64,000 bases of DNA, taken from positions 1 to 64,000 of the forward strand of contig NZ_AP023420.1 of assembly GCF_018408705.1 (NCBI RefSeq), read 5' to 3'. Each line of letters starts with the position of its first letter. The stretch's first letter is position 1. Shown here piece by piece: positions 43,483-52,386 of the stretch. The notes beneath the pieces are model-generated. The model did not search any database. It was not told the DNA's origin and saw nothing but the letters and a program-made list of their open reading frames with translations. Position numbers and translations under genes: made by a program. This DNA comes from Pusillibacter faecalis (lineage in GTDB: Bacteria; Bacillota; Clostridia; Oscillospirales; Oscillospiraceae).

Positions 43483-44538
43483 CTATTTTTGATGTTCCAT
43501 CCGATAGGCGTCCGCTCGGTCACGGGCACCGCTGCCGGCGATGCGGACACTGCGCTCGGCGTGGAGCAGAATCAGTTCTCTGGCCAGTGCATCCGGATGG
43601 TGTCGAACATATCCATCCTCTACCACCGCCATAGGGCGGCGCACCACCTCCACCCCCAGAGCAGCACAGGTCCGGACGTCGCACTGCAGCGGCTCCGCGC
43701 CCTCCGAGGCATAGCGGGCAGCCACCTCCCGCGGGATCGGGGAGGAATTGGCAAGGCATACCTGAAAAAGGCCTGGCGCCGCATGCTGAAAAAGCGCCTG
43801 GATATGGTCGGAGACGGTATATCCTTCCGTCTCCCCCTCCTGGGTCATGACATTGCATACGTAAATCTTGAGTGCATGAGACGCCTGAATTGCCTGCACA
43901 ATCCCATCCACCAGCAGATTGGGGATGATGCTGGTATAGAGGCTCCCAGGGCCCAACAGCAATACATCCGCATCCCGGATGGCTGTCAAAGCCTCCGGCA
44001 GCGCCCGGGGGTGCTCCGGCACCAGACGCACTCGGGTAATCCGGCAGTCCTCCCGTTTTTTACAATAAAAAATTTTGGACTCCCCCACCACGGAGGCGCC
44101 GTTTTCAAAAAACGCCTTCAGCTGGACATCCGCCGTTGTCACCGGCAGTACCCGGCCTGTGATGGCCAGAACCTCGCTCATTCGGGCCACTGCCGCATCA
44201 AAGGAGGGAGAAATCCCATTGAGGGCTGCCAGAAACAAATTTCCAAAGCTCTGTCCAGCTAAGGACCCCTCGGTGAAGCGATAGTGCATCAGCTCTCGCA
44301 TCAGCGGCTCAGTGTTGGCCAACGCCTCCATGCAGCTGCGCAGATCACCGGGAGGCGGCATCCCCAGGTCCTGACGCAGCATGCCGCTGCCGCCGCCGTC
44401 GTCCGCCACCGTCACGATGGCGGATAGATTTTCCGTATATCGCTTCAAGCCCCGCAGCATGTTGGAAAGGCCGTGGCCACCGCCAATGGCGACGATCCGC
44501 GGCCCCTGCTCCCGCGGAGTATGGTAGAGCTGATTCAT
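43483..44538 (-). CDS. yvcK: YvcK / gluconeogenesis factor, UDP-GlcNAc binding
   Basis: 351 aa. IVAIGGGHGLSNMLRGLKRY near residue 15 and TVADDGGGSGMLRQDLGM are the ligand-binding signatures; LGPGSLYTSIIPNLLV is also canonical. YvcK adjusts cell-wall precursor flow during growth on gluconeogenic carbon. Located 15 bases after rapZ. Extra residues at the C-terminus (ARDRADAYRMEHQK) are not conserved. Confidence 0.93.
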   Translation of the reverse strand: MNQLYHTPREQGPRIVAIGGGHGLSNMLRGLKRYTENLSAIVTVADDGGGSGMLRQDLGMPPPGDLRSCMEALANTEPLMRELMHYRFTEGSLAGQSFGNLFLAALNGISPSFDAAVARMSEVLAITGRVLPVTTADVQLKAFFENGASVVGESKIFYCKKREDCRITRVRLVPEHPRALPEALTAIRDADVLLLGPGSLYTSIIPNLLVDGIVQAIQASHALKIYVCNVMTQEGETEGYTVSDHIQALFQHAAPGLFQVCLANSSPIPREVAARYASEGAEPLQCDVRTCAALGVEVVRRPMAVVEDGYVRHHPDALARELILLHAERSVRIAGSGARDRADAYRMEHQK

Positions 44539-44553
44539 GACATGCCTCTTTTC

Positions 44554-45417
44554 TCAACCGCGGGCGATGTCTCGATGGGTTTCCGCCACAGGACAGCCAC
44601 AGTGGCTCCGCAAAAATTCCGCTAGAGCATGTGTCACCGCAACCGAGCGGTGCCGTCCGCCTGTACAGCCCACTGCGATGACCAGCGCCGTCTTCCCCTC
44701 TTCTGCATACAAAGGCAGGGAAAACGTCAACAGGTCCTGCAGCTTCACCAGATATTCCTTCGTCTGCTGAAAGCTGAACACATAGCCGGCCACCGCCCTC
44801 TCCAGTCCCGTCCGTGGGCGCAGCTCCTCGATGTAAAAAGGATTTGGCATAAACCGCACGTCAAACACCAGGTCCGCCTCCATAGGCAGGCCATATTTAA
44901 ATCCAAAAGAAACTACCTGGACCGCCATGCTGCCCTGCTCCGTCTCGCTTCCAAACTCGTGCAGAAGCCTCGCTCGCAGCTGGGCGGTGCTGGTATGAGA
45001 GGTGTCGATCACCACATCTGCCCGGGCCTTCAGGGGCTCCATCAGTACCCGTTCCTGGCGAACCGCCTCTTCCAGCGAGTCTGTCCTGCCCAGCAGAGGA
45101 TGGCGGCGCCGGGTCTCCTTATAACGCTGAATGACCACCTCCGGCGAGGCCTCCAGAAACAGCATCCTGCACTCGCACTCCATGGTCTTGAGCTGGTCCA
45201 GCACGTCAAAAAGCTCGGTAAAGGAGGTGGCGGTGCGCACGTCGTATACCAAGGCCACCCGGTCATATCGTCCGCCACCTCCCGCGCAGAACTCCGCGAA
45301 TTTTAAAATCATGGCGGCTGGCATATTGTCTACAATATAGAATCCCATGTCCTCCAAAAAGGAGGCAGCCTTGCTCTTGCCGCCTCCGGAAAGACCGGAG
45401 ATAATCAGAATTTCCAT
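44554..45417 (-). CDS. rapZ: RapZ / YvcJ nucleotide-binding protein
   Basis: 287 aa from the ATG at 45417. The P-loop is ISGLSGGGKSKAASFLED at residue 5, followed by MGFYIVDNMP, and the C-terminal phosphate-binding motif GCTGGRHRSVAV is intact. In enterobacteria RapZ is an RNase adaptor for glucosamine metabolism; in Gram-positives the role (competence, UDP-GlcNAc sensing) is less settled. Middle of the murB-rapZ-yvcK cluster. Confidence 0.92.
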   Translation of the reverse strand: MEILIISGLSGGGKSKAASFLEDMGFYIVDNMPAAMILKFAEFCAGGGGRYDRVALVYDVRTATSFTELFDVLDQLKTMECECRMLFLEASPEVVIQRYKETRRRHPLLGRTDSLEEAVRQERVLMEPLKARADVVIDTSHTSTAQLRARLLHEFGSETEQGSMAVQVVSFGFKYGLPMEADLVFDVRFMPNPFYIEELRPRTGLERAVAGYVFSFQQTKEYLVKLQDLLTFSLPLYAEEGKTALVIAVGCTGGRHRSVAVTHALAEFLRSHCGCPVAETHRDIARG

Positions 45418-45430
45418 GTTGTCCCCTCTC

Positions 45431-46354
45431 TCAGGAGCGAATGATCTTAACCTCCGGCTCCATATGGACGCCGGTCCTCTCCAGGACACAATGCTGGATC
45501 TGACAGATCAGCTCTGTGACATCTGCGAAGGTGGCGCCGCCCCGGTTCACAACGAATCCAGCGTGCTTCTCACTGACCTGAGCGCCGCCCACAGTCAGTC
45601 CCTTAAGGCCGCACTGCTCAATCAGGGTGCCGGCATAGTGGCCCTCCGGCCTCTTGAAGGTGCTGCCGGCGCTGGGAAGCTCCAAAGGCTGGCTGGCCCT
45701 GCGGCGCTCCATCAGCTGCCGCATGGTCTCCCGGATCGCCTCCGGCTCTCCAGGTGCCAGGCGAAACACCGCATAGAGCACTACCGCCTCCGGCTGGTCT
45801 GTGAGAAGACTGTGACGGTAGCCAAAAGCCATCTTTTCCGCCGTCAGAAACCGGACCCCTTCCTGTGGGAAAAACACTGCCGCCTCCTGGATCACCTGCT
45901 TCATCTCGCCGCCATAGGCCCCGGCGTTCATACACACCGCTCCGCCCACTGTGCCGGGAATACCATGGGCAAACTCCAGTCCCGTCAGCCCCTGTCTACA
46001 GGCAAAATCCGCCACCCGCGCCAGTGTCGCACCGGCCTCTGCCATGACTGTGGACGGCTGCTCTCCGGGGCCGGTCCGGTTCAGAGCACTGGAGGTATCA
46101 ATCACCAGCCGATCCAGTCCTTGATCCGCAACCAGCAGATTCGTCCCATTTCCAATGATCAGAGGCCGCGCACCACAGGCAAGTGCATAATCCAGCAGCA
46201 GCACCAGCTGCTCCCTCCGCTCCGGCAGTGCCATCCGTTTGGCTGGACCGCCAATGCGAAACGAGGTATGGCGGCTCATGGGCTCATTGCAAAGAATCCG
46301 CAGGTCCGGCAGGTATTCCGCCGTCCAGTTGTCAAATTCTGTCTCCCAGGACAT
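45431..46354 (-). CDS. murB: UDP-N-acetylenolpyruvoylglucosamine reductase
   Basis: 307 aa. FAD-dependent reduction producing UDP-MurNAc for peptidoglycan. SFRIGGPAKRMALPE (FAD-binding), GIPGTVGGAVCMNAGAYGGE and the late SAGSTFKRPEGHYAG carrying the catalytic serine; the final glutamate is in MEPEVKIIRS. Full length. Thirteen bases from rapZ in an operon linking wall synthesis with sugar regulation. Confidence 0.94.
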   Translation of the reverse strand: MSWETEFDNWTAEYLPDLRILCNEPMSRHTSFRIGGPAKRMALPERREQLVLLLDYALACGARPLIIGNGTNLLVADQGLDRLVIDTSSALNRTGPGEQPSTVMAEAGATLARVADFACRQGLTGLEFAHGIPGTVGGAVCMNAGAYGGEMKQVIQEAAVFFPQEGVRFLTAEKMAFGYRHSLLTDQPEAVVLYAVFRLAPGEPEAIRETMRQLMERRRASQPLELPSAGSTFKRPEGHYAGTLIEQCGLKGLTVGGAQVSEKHAGFVVNRGGATFADVTELICQIQHCVLERTGVHMEPEVKIIRS

Positions 46355-46375
46355 GGAAAGACCTCCTCAAAAAAG

Positions 46376-47308
46376 TCAAATGGCACGCTGCAGCAGCGCG
46401 GCGCCTAAGATGCCTGCGTCATTCCCCAACTCCGCCCGCAGCACTTGGGTGGACCGGCCGCCATGGCGGGCATAGCTCTCCCGATTCACCAGCTCCCGTA
46501 GGGGCTCCAGCAGCAGTGCATCCGGTGCGCCGGCCACACCGCCGCCAATGGCCACCACCTCTGGGCGCAGCATGTTCACCAGGCTGATCACCCCGTCTGC
46601 CAAAAAACGTACATACGTCTGACACACCATAAGAGCCGTCTCATCCCCGGCCTCCGCTGCCTGGAAGACCGTCTTGCCCTCCACGCCGTTCTGGGCCGCC
46701 AGCTCATGAAGCAGGCTCTTCGGATGAGCGGCCATGGCCGCCTTGGTCTCACGGATCAGCGCCGTGGCGGACGCATATTGCTCCCAGCATCCCCGCCGGC
46801 CACAGTTGCACAGCTCCCCATCCTGGCAGATGGTGATATGTCCTCCCTCGCTGGATGCGACACCGCCCCGCAGTCTGCCGCCCAAAACCAATCCGCATCC
46901 AATGCCGGTGCCCAGCGTTACCACCGCCAGATCTTGACAGCCACGGCCCGCGCCGCAAAAAAACTCGCCCACAGCAGCACAGTCCGCATCATTGCCCAGC
47001 AGCAGCGGCACATCGAAATGCTGTCGGAACAGCTTGACAATCGGGACATTCTGCATGGGAATATTGGTGATAAAGAGGATCGTGTCATGGGAAACTGCTC
47101 CTGGGAGCCCCATACCTACACAGGCAATCTCCTCCGGGCCAACGGAGCCCTTGCGGGCCACCGCCGCCGCCAGATGCGCCGTCGCCGCCGCGAACTGCTC
47201 CGGGCTCTGAAAATCCAGCGGCGTCCGCTCCACAGCCACCAGATGGCCGCTCTCATCCACCAGGCCGGCTTTCAGATTCGTCCCACCTACATCAATGCCA
47301 ATATACAA
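46376..47308 (-). CDS. glcK: ROK-family glucokinase
   Basis: 310 aa. The ATP motif is IGIDVGGTNLKAGLVDESG at the start. GTGIGCGLVLGGRLRGG and the zinc-binding CNCGRRGCWEQYAS follow, as does EGGHITICQDGE with the ROK glutamate-histidine. Phosphorylates glucose (possibly N-acetyl sugars). It sits between hprK and murB, consistent with coupling sugar entry, catabolite control and wall synthesis. Confidence 0.88.
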   Translation of the reverse strand: MYIGIDVGGTNLKAGLVDESGHLVAVERTPLDFQSPEQFAAATAHLAAAVARKGSVGPEEIACVGMGLPGAVSHDTILFITNIPMQNVPIVKLFRQHFDVPLLLGNDADCAAVGEFFCGAGRGCQDLAVVTLGTGIGCGLVLGGRLRGGVASSEGGHITICQDGELCNCGRRGCWEQYASATALIRETKAAMAAHPKSLLHELAAQNGVEGKTVFQAAEAGDETALMVCQTYVRFLADGVISLVNMLRPEVVAIGGGVAGAPDALLLEPLRELVNRESYARHGGRSTQVLRAELGNDAGILGAALLQRAI

Positions 47309-47324
47309 GCCGTTTCCCTCCTGT

Positions 47325-48260
47325 TTACTCCATGCTGCCTCGATCCGCTCGCTGGTCCACCCGCCGTGCTAGTTCCTCCGCGGCGTTGTACCCCACCTTC
47401 CGGTGGCGGTTGTTCATCGCGGCCACCTCTACGATGCTGGCCAGATTCCGTCCTGGCCGCACAGGAATCGTAATGATGGGCACCTGAATCCCTAAAATCT
47501 CCGTAAAATGGTCCTCAATTCCCAGGCGGTCATAGATTTTCGTCTGATCCCAGGGCTCAAAATGAACCACCAAATCCAGCTGGGACTCCACCTTGATCGC
47601 CCGCAGGCCAAAGAGCTGCCGCACGTCAATCACGCCGATACCGCGCAGCTCGATGTAATGACGAATAATCTCCGGTGCAGTGCCGATGAGCTGATTGGAG
47701 ATCAGCCGCAGTTCTACTGCATCGTCCGCTACCAGCCGGTGCCCCCGCATGATAAGTTCAATCGCGGACTCACTCTTGCCGATGCCGGAGTCTCCCGTGA
47801 TCATCACTCCCTCACCGTAAATATCCAGCAGCACACCGTGCTGTGTGACGCAGGGTGCCAGCGTTCGGTTCAGATACTCAATGGTGTGGCTGGTAAATTC
47901 CACTGTGGTCTCCTGAGAGCGCAGCAGCGTTTTCTCGTGCTCCTTGGCACTGTCAATGCACTCCGGGCAGAAGTCCAAGCCCCGGCAAATCACCAGCGCC
48001 GGGATGTCATACAAAAATAAACTGTCAAAGCACTTCCGGCGCCTTTCTGGCGTCATGCTCTTAAGGTAGGTAGCCTCTGCCTTGCCGATCACCTGAAGGC
48101 GGCGGGGATCAAAGTAATCATAAAAATGGTGAAATTGAAGCCCTGGCCGGTTCACATCCATAATCGTCAGCTGAGCTGTGTCGAAATCGCTGCCCTGGTT
48201 GACCACCTCCAGACCAAACGTCTGGATGAACTTCGTGAGCTTTACTCCATTACACCGCAT
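47325..48260 (-). CDS. hprK: HPr kinase/phosphorylase
   Basis: 311 aa. Phosphorylates HPr on Ser46 when glycolytic intermediates are high, and removes the phosphate when they are low. Walker A is GDSGIGKSESAIELIMRGH near residue 153, followed by LVADDAVEL, and the family signature reads IELRGIGVIDVRQLFG. First gene of the six-gene minus-strand block. Confidence 0.94.
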   Translation of the reverse strand: MRCNGVKLTKFIQTFGLEVVNQGSDFDTAQLTIMDVNRPGLQFHHFYDYFDPRRLQVIGKAEATYLKSMTPERRRKCFDSLFLYDIPALVICRGLDFCPECIDSAKEHEKTLLRSQETTVEFTSHTIEYLNRTLAPCVTQHGVLLDIYGEGVMITGDSGIGKSESAIELIMRGHRLVADDAVELRLISNQLIGTAPEIIRHYIELRGIGVIDVRQLFGLRAIKVESQLDLVVHFEPWDQTKIYDRLGIEDHFTEILGIQVPIITIPVRPGRNLASIVEVAAMNNRHRKVGYNAAEELARRVDQRADRGSME

Positions 48261-48420
48261 GTGCCTTCCTCGCCTTTCCTCCCCGGTCTTGTCAGCCGGG
48301 ATTCATCTTGTGTATGTGCGCCGCTTTTATGTATTCATTATATATGAATCCAGGAGATTCCGCAACACTTTCCCTACAGGGAGCCCTCCCAAAAAACTTG
48401 AACTTTTTTGAAAATTCTTC

Positions 48421-48449
48421 TTGCTTTTTGAAAACATTTCTGTTAAGAT
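48421..48449 (+). promoter_or_regulatory. Promoter of rpmB
   Basis: TTGCTT (48421-48426), 17 bases, TAAGAT (48444-48449). The 243-base divergent gap to hprK is AT-rich with no open frame of note. Confidence 0.55.
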
Positions 48450-48503
48450 ATTAGCTGTGCCTGTAAAGGCCTTGAAGTACGCAGCAGCAAGGAGGTGCAA
48501 CGG

Positions 48504-48692
48504 ATGGCTAAATGCGAGTTCTGCGACAAGGGCGTTACCTTCGGCATTCAGGTCTCTCACTCCCATCGGCGCTCTAATCGCGCTTGGAAGCCCAATGTGA
48601 AGCGTGTGAAGGCAATCGTCGACGGCAGCCCCCGCCATGTGTATGTTTGTACCCGGTGTATGCGTTCCGGCAAGGTCACAAGAGCGATCTGA
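48504..48692 (+). CDS. rpmB: Ribosomal protein L28, zinc form
   Basis: 62 aa from the ATG at 48504 after AAGGAGGTG. MAKCEFCDKG and CTRCMRSGKV provide the four zinc cysteines of the C+ type; VSHSHRRSNRAWKPN is the L28 signature. Single gene, own promoter, own terminator. Confidence 0.95.
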   Translation: MAKCEFCDKGVTFGIQVSHSHRRSNRAWKPNVKRVKAIVDGSPRHVYVCTRCMRSGKVTRAI

Positions 48693-48705
48693 TGTACAAA
48701 CAGCG

Positions 48706-48734
48706 ATCCCGGACTTTTTGTCCGGGATTTTCTT
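48706..48734 (+). terminator. Terminator of rpmB
   Basis: ATCCCGGAC/GTCCGGGAT with a T5 loop and TTTTCTT after. It lies before the DUF6485 gene, which still has its own ribosome site. Confidence 0.9.
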
Positions 48735-48751
48735 TATCTGCTGGAGGCCAT

Positions 48752-48994
48752 ATGATGTTCTGTCCCTGTCAAAACCAAAAGTGCCGTTGTCACCCCATCC
48801 ATCATGATCAGGGGTGTTCCCTGTGTATTGAAAAGGAACTGCGTAAGCGGGAAATTCCCAGCTGTTTTTGGGATTTTGTGATCAAACCCGGTGAAACCGT
48901 GGAGGATTGCTCTATAGAGGCCTTTGCCAGGCGGGTTCTGGAAACGCAACCACCGATACGGGAGCCAGCAGGCCGCCTTGCCTCTTCAGACTGA
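48752..48994 (+). CDS. DUF6485-like small cysteine-rich protein
   Basis: 80 aa, ATG at 48752 after CTGGAGG. Cysteines in MMFCPCQNQKCRCHP and CSLCIEKEL, then the family phrase REIPSCFWDF and SIEAFARRVL. Probably metal-binding; function unknown. Located directly after the L28 terminator, so it depends on read-through or an unseen promoter. Confidence 0.7.
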   Translation: MMFCPCQNQKCRCHPIHHDQGCSLCIEKELRKREIPSCFWDFVIKPGETVEDCSIEAFARRVLETQPPIREPAGRLASSD

Positions 48995-49083
48995 TCGTGA
49001 GCAGCGATCCGGCAAAAAGGCGTCCCTATCCTTGGGCGGCTTCGAATCACGCAACAGCCGTCGCCGCATTGATAGAAAGTCAA

Positions 49084-49114
49084 AAAACCGGGAGAGCAAA
49101 GCTCTCCCGGTTTT
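49084..49114. terminator. Bidirectional terminator before gpsA
   Basis: AAAACCGGGAGAG/CTCTCCCGGTTTT around a 5-base loop, with A and T runs on both flanks. It closes the minus-strand der-plsY-gpsA operon and the plus-strand DUF6485 gene. Confidence 0.9.
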
Positions 49115-49125
49115 CTTATGGGTAC

Positions 49126-50130
49126 TTACAGCCAGGCGGTTTCCAACAGTTCGTCCTTCTTGGCACGAGTCATCAGCTCGCTCACCACATCCCGGACATG
49201 TTTCCCCTCATAGAGCACCTCATATGTGCAGCGGCAGATCGGCATCTCCACACCCTCTCGTTCCGCCAGTTGATGGATGCTCTCGGCCGCATAATAGCCC
49301 TCGACCACAGCGCCTACCTCCTCCATAGCCTCCTGGACGGCCTTTCCCTGGCCGATCAGAATGCCGGCCCGGTTGTTCCGGGAGTGCATAGAGGTACAGG
49401 TCACAATCAAGTCACCCATACCGGCAAGTCCGCCAAAGGTGCGCCGGGTACCGCCCAGCTGCTCTCCCAAGCGGGTCAGCTCCGCCATGGCCCGGGTCAT
49501 CAACAGCGCCTTGGTGTTATCCTGAAACCCCAGGCCTGCGCAGATGCCGCAGCTGAGGGCCACCACATTTTTCATCGCCGCCGCCAGCTCCACGCCCACG
49601 ATGTCATAACTGGTGTAGACTCGGAAGTAATCGTTCATAAAGGCATCCTGGACAAATCGCGCAGCCGTGCGGTCTGGACAGGCCGCCACGCAGCCCGTGG
49701 GCATCTGGATAGCCACTTCTTCTGCATGCGAAGGCCCCGAAAGCGATACTACTTGACAGACATTATGGGTCTCTTGACGCAAAATTTCACTCATGCGCAG
49801 GTTTGTGTCCCGCTCAATGCCCTTGGAGACAGAGACCAGGACGCTCTCCGGCCGGAGATAGGGGGCGATCTTCCGCCCAGTCTCCCGCACAGCAAAGGAA
49901 GGTGCCGCGCATACCACCATGTCCGCCTCCTCCAGACAGTTGAGGTCGCCGGTGATCTGCAATTCTTCCGGCAATCGCACGCCTTTGAGCAGAGGGTTCT
50001 CCCGCTCCGCCGCCATCTGTGCCGCCTTGTCGGGATGATGAGACCACAACCAGGTCTCATGCCCGTTGTCCCGAAGAACCATGCTCAATGCCGTACCCCA
50101 GCCGCCGCTGCCCAATACCACCGCCTTCAT
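49126..50130 (-). CDS. gpsA: Glycerol-3-phosphate dehydrogenase [NAD(P)+]
   Basis: 334 aa. Makes sn-glycerol-3-phosphate for phospholipids. The Rossmann motif is VLGSGGWGTALSMVL, followed by VSVSKGIE, the catalytic lysine in ELAAAMKNVVALSCG and SRNNRAGIL-type C-terminal motif. Four-base overlap with plsY, which uses the product. Confidence 0.95.
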   Translation of the reverse strand: MKAVVLGSGGWGTALSMVLRDNGHETWLWSHHPDKAAQMAAERENPLLKGVRLPEELQITGDLNCLEEADMVVCAAPSFAVRETGRKIAPYLRPESVLVSVSKGIERDTNLRMSEILRQETHNVCQVVSLSGPSHAEEVAIQMPTGCVAACPDRTAARFVQDAFMNDYFRVYTSYDIVGVELAAAMKNVVALSCGICAGLGFQDNTKALLMTRAMAELTRLGEQLGGTRRTFGGLAGMGDLIVTCTSMHSRNNRAGILIGQGKAVQEAMEEVGAVVEGYYAAESIHQLAEREGVEMPICRCTYEVLYEGKHVRDVVSELMTRAKKDELLETAWL

Positions 50131-50813
50131 GACTGGCCCTCCTTTTTTCGATGAAAACTAAATTTACTCTCACTGCCGTTCAGCAACCGCTGGATATTGG
50201 TCCGGTGTTTCCAGAGAATCAGTCCACCGATCACAATGGACAGCAAGGTAATCACCAGGTCCTGATAGACAAACCAAGTGGCAAAGGGAAAACTGGCCCC
50301 GGCCCAGCAGGAGCCCAGGGAGACATACCGCGTCAAGATCGTAAGGATCAGGAAGCCTCCCCAGACCACCAGAGCGATCCTCCAGTCGATCATAATAGCA
50401 ATAGTGCCTCCAGAGAGGATGCCCTTCCCCCCCTTGAAGTGAAACATACAGGGGAACATGTGGCCCAACAGGCAGAACAACGCCGCCCAATAATCAGCAA
50501 ATACCCGCCAGAATGCCGTGGCATCCGCAGCAGAGAGGAAATCCGTATAGCCGGCGGTAAACAGCTCCCTGGCAACCAGGATGGCCACCACAGCCTTCAG
50601 CACATCGGTGAGGATCACCACGAATGTCAGCGGCCCGCCGAAGGTGCGGAAGAAGTTGGTGAGACCCGCATTGCCGCTGCCGTGTTTGCGCACATCGTTT
50701 CGGAGAATATATTTGGAGACAATCACCGCCCCATTGAAACAGCCGCAGAAATAGGCAATCACCGCTGTGAGGCCAATCAGCAGCGGGAGCGGAATCCCGG
50801 ACAAGCCCAGCAT
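50127..50813 (-). CDS. plsY: Acyl-phosphate:glycerol-3-phosphate acyltransferase
   Basis: 228 aa from the ATG at 50813. Five-helix membrane enzyme with the PlsY motifs RKHGSGNAGLTNFFRTFG, HMFPCMFHFKGGKGILSGG and the late WKHRTNIQRLLNGSE. It acylates glycerol-3-phosphate to start phospholipid synthesis. Longer than the usual 200 aa because of an insertion in the loop after the second helix (VARELFTAGYTDFLSAADAT). Sits between der and gpsA. Confidence 0.93.
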   Translation of the reverse strand: MLGLSGIPLPLLIGLTAVIAYFCGCFNGAVIVSKYILRNDVRKHGSGNAGLTNFFRTFGGPLTFVVILTDVLKAVVAILVARELFTAGYTDFLSAADATAFWRVFADYWAALFCLLGHMFPCMFHFKGGKGILSGGTIAIMIDWRIALVVWGGFLILTILTRYVSLGSCWAGASFPFATWFVYQDLVITLLSIVIGGLILWKHRTNIQRLLNGSESKFSFHRKKEGQS

Positions 50814-50817
50814 CTCC

Positions 50818-52146
50818 TCACACCTCCCTGTCGCCCTTCTGACGAATGGAGAGCACGATGGGCGTCCCCTCCAGGCCAAAGGTATTACGAATGCAGTTTT
50901 CCAGATACCGCTGATAGGAGAAGTGGAACAGCCGCACGTCGTTGCAGAAGATCACAAAGTGAGGTGGGCGGATACCCACCTGGGTCATGTAATAGATCTT
51001 CAGCCGGCGGCCCTTGTCCGTGGGTGGCTGCACCCGGGTCTGGGCGTCCTCCAGAACATTGTTGAGCATACCAGTCGTGATACGGGTGGACGCCTGATTA
51101 GACACATAGTCAATCAGTTCAAAGAGGCGGTTCACCCGCTGGCCGGTCTTGGCAGAGATAAAGAGGATCGGCGCGTAGGTCATAAAAGCCAGGCCGTTAC
51201 GGACCTCCTGGCGCATTTTGTCCATGGTCTTGTCGTCCTTTTCAACAAGGTCCCACTTATTCACCACGATGATGCTGGCCTTTCCCGCCTCGTGGGCAAG
51301 CCCAGCCACCTTGGTGTCTTGCTCGGTAACACCTTCCGTTGCGTCGATCATGATGAGGCACACGTCGCTGCGCTCAATGGCCATGGTGGCCCGCAGGACG
51401 CTGTAACGCTCAATATCCTCCTCCACCTTGGACTTACGGCGCAGGCCTGCGGTGTCGATGAATACAAAGCTGCCCTGGTCATTGGTAAAACGGGAGTCAA
51501 TGGCGTCCCGGGTGGTGCCGGCCACATCGGAGACAATGACCCGTTCCTCCCCCAAAATCTGGTTCACCAGGGAAGATTTCCCAGCGTTGGGCTTACCGAT
51601 GACTGCCACCTTGATGGCGTCGTCCTCTTCCTCCTCTTCCTCCTCCGGTGGGAAATACTGGACGCAGGCATCCAGCAGATCGCCAGTGCCATGGCCGTGT
51701 ACAGCAGAAACCGCAATGGGGTCCCCCAGGCCCAGGTTGTAGAACTCATAAAAATCCGGATTCACCGCGCCGGTGGAGTCCATCTTGTTCACTGCCAGAA
51801 CAATGGGCTTGCCGCTGCGCAGCAGCATACCGGCGACCTCCTGATCGGAGGCGGTCAGGCCGGTTTTGATATCCGTCAGGAAAATGATGACTGTGGCGTT
51901 TTCAATGGCAATCTGCGCCTGGTCCCGCATGAAGGCCAAAATCTGGTTGTCTGTACGGGGCTCAATGCCGCCGGTATCAATCAGAGTAAACGGACGGCCA
52001 TTCCAGTCCGTCTCCCCATAAATGCGGTCCCGGGTCACGCCGGGGGTGTCCTCTACAATGGAAAGACGCTTTCCAATCAACTTGTTAAACAGCATGGACT
52101 TACCCACATTCGGGCGGCCCACAATGGCAACAATGGGTTTTGACAT
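50818..52146 (-). CDS. der: Ribosome-assembly GTPase Der (EngA)
   Basis: 442 aa from the ATG at 52146, eight bases after GGGAGG. Two tandem G domains: IVAIVGRPNVGKSMLFNKL with NKMD, and VAVIGKPNAGKSSLVNQI with NKWD, then the KH-like C-terminal domain. Between the domains, after CVQYFPP, is a run of acidic residues (seven E then DD) longer than in typical homologs. Needed for 50S maturation. First gene of the der-plsY-gpsA operon. Confidence 0.94.
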   Translation of the reverse strand: MSKPIVAIVGRPNVGKSMLFNKLIGKRLSIVEDTPGVTRDRIYGETDWNGRPFTLIDTGGIEPRTDNQILAFMRDQAQIAIENATVIIFLTDIKTGLTASDQEVAGMLLRSGKPIVLAVNKMDSTGAVNPDFYEFYNLGLGDPIAVSAVHGHGTGDLLDACVQYFPPEEEEEEEDDAIKVAVIGKPNAGKSSLVNQILGEERVIVSDVAGTTRDAIDSRFTNDQGSFVFIDTAGLRRKSKVEEDIERYSVLRATMAIERSDVCLIMIDATEGVTEQDTKVAGLAHEAGKASIIVVNKWDLVEKDDKTMDKMRQEVRNGLAFMTYAPILFISAKTGQRVNRLFELIDYVSNQASTRITTGMLNNVLEDAQTRVQPPTDKGRRLKIYYMTQVGIRPPHFVIFCNDVRLFHFSYQRYLENCIRNTFGLEGTPIVLSIRQKGDREV

Positions 52147-52357
52147 CTCAATCTCCCTCCCTGGGGCGTGTGGAACACGCGATACAGCACCACCGCAAAG
52201 CGGTAAAAACACTCTTTCCAACGGTGGAAAGTGGCCATCCATCTGCGCGCTCCAACAGGGCCCGTTTGCAAGGCGGCTGCTGCGGTTTGTCATCTTCTGT
52301 CAGATCCCAACAGCACCCACAGCTATGCCTCCTTACTTTCGTACAAAAGTACAGTTT

Positions 52358-52386
52358 ATTATACTGGAAACTTCTTGGATACGCAA
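52358..52386 (-). promoter_or_regulatory. Promoter of der-plsY-gpsA
   Basis: Minus strand TTGCGT (52381-52386), 17 bases, TATAAT (52358-52363), inside the 3' end of the nucleotidyltransferase gene. The 200-base leader before der includes an AAGGAGG near 52330 without a long open frame, and a CTTTCC/GGAAAG hairpin. Confidence 0.7.

Noticed and set aside
48584..48751. N-terminal extension of the DUF6485 gene through rpmB
   Set aside because: It overlaps rpmB and its terminator; the ATG at 48752 has its own ribosome site.
52147..52293. 49-residue N-terminal extension of Der
   Set aside because: Not family-like; a good ribosome site precedes the ATG at 52146.
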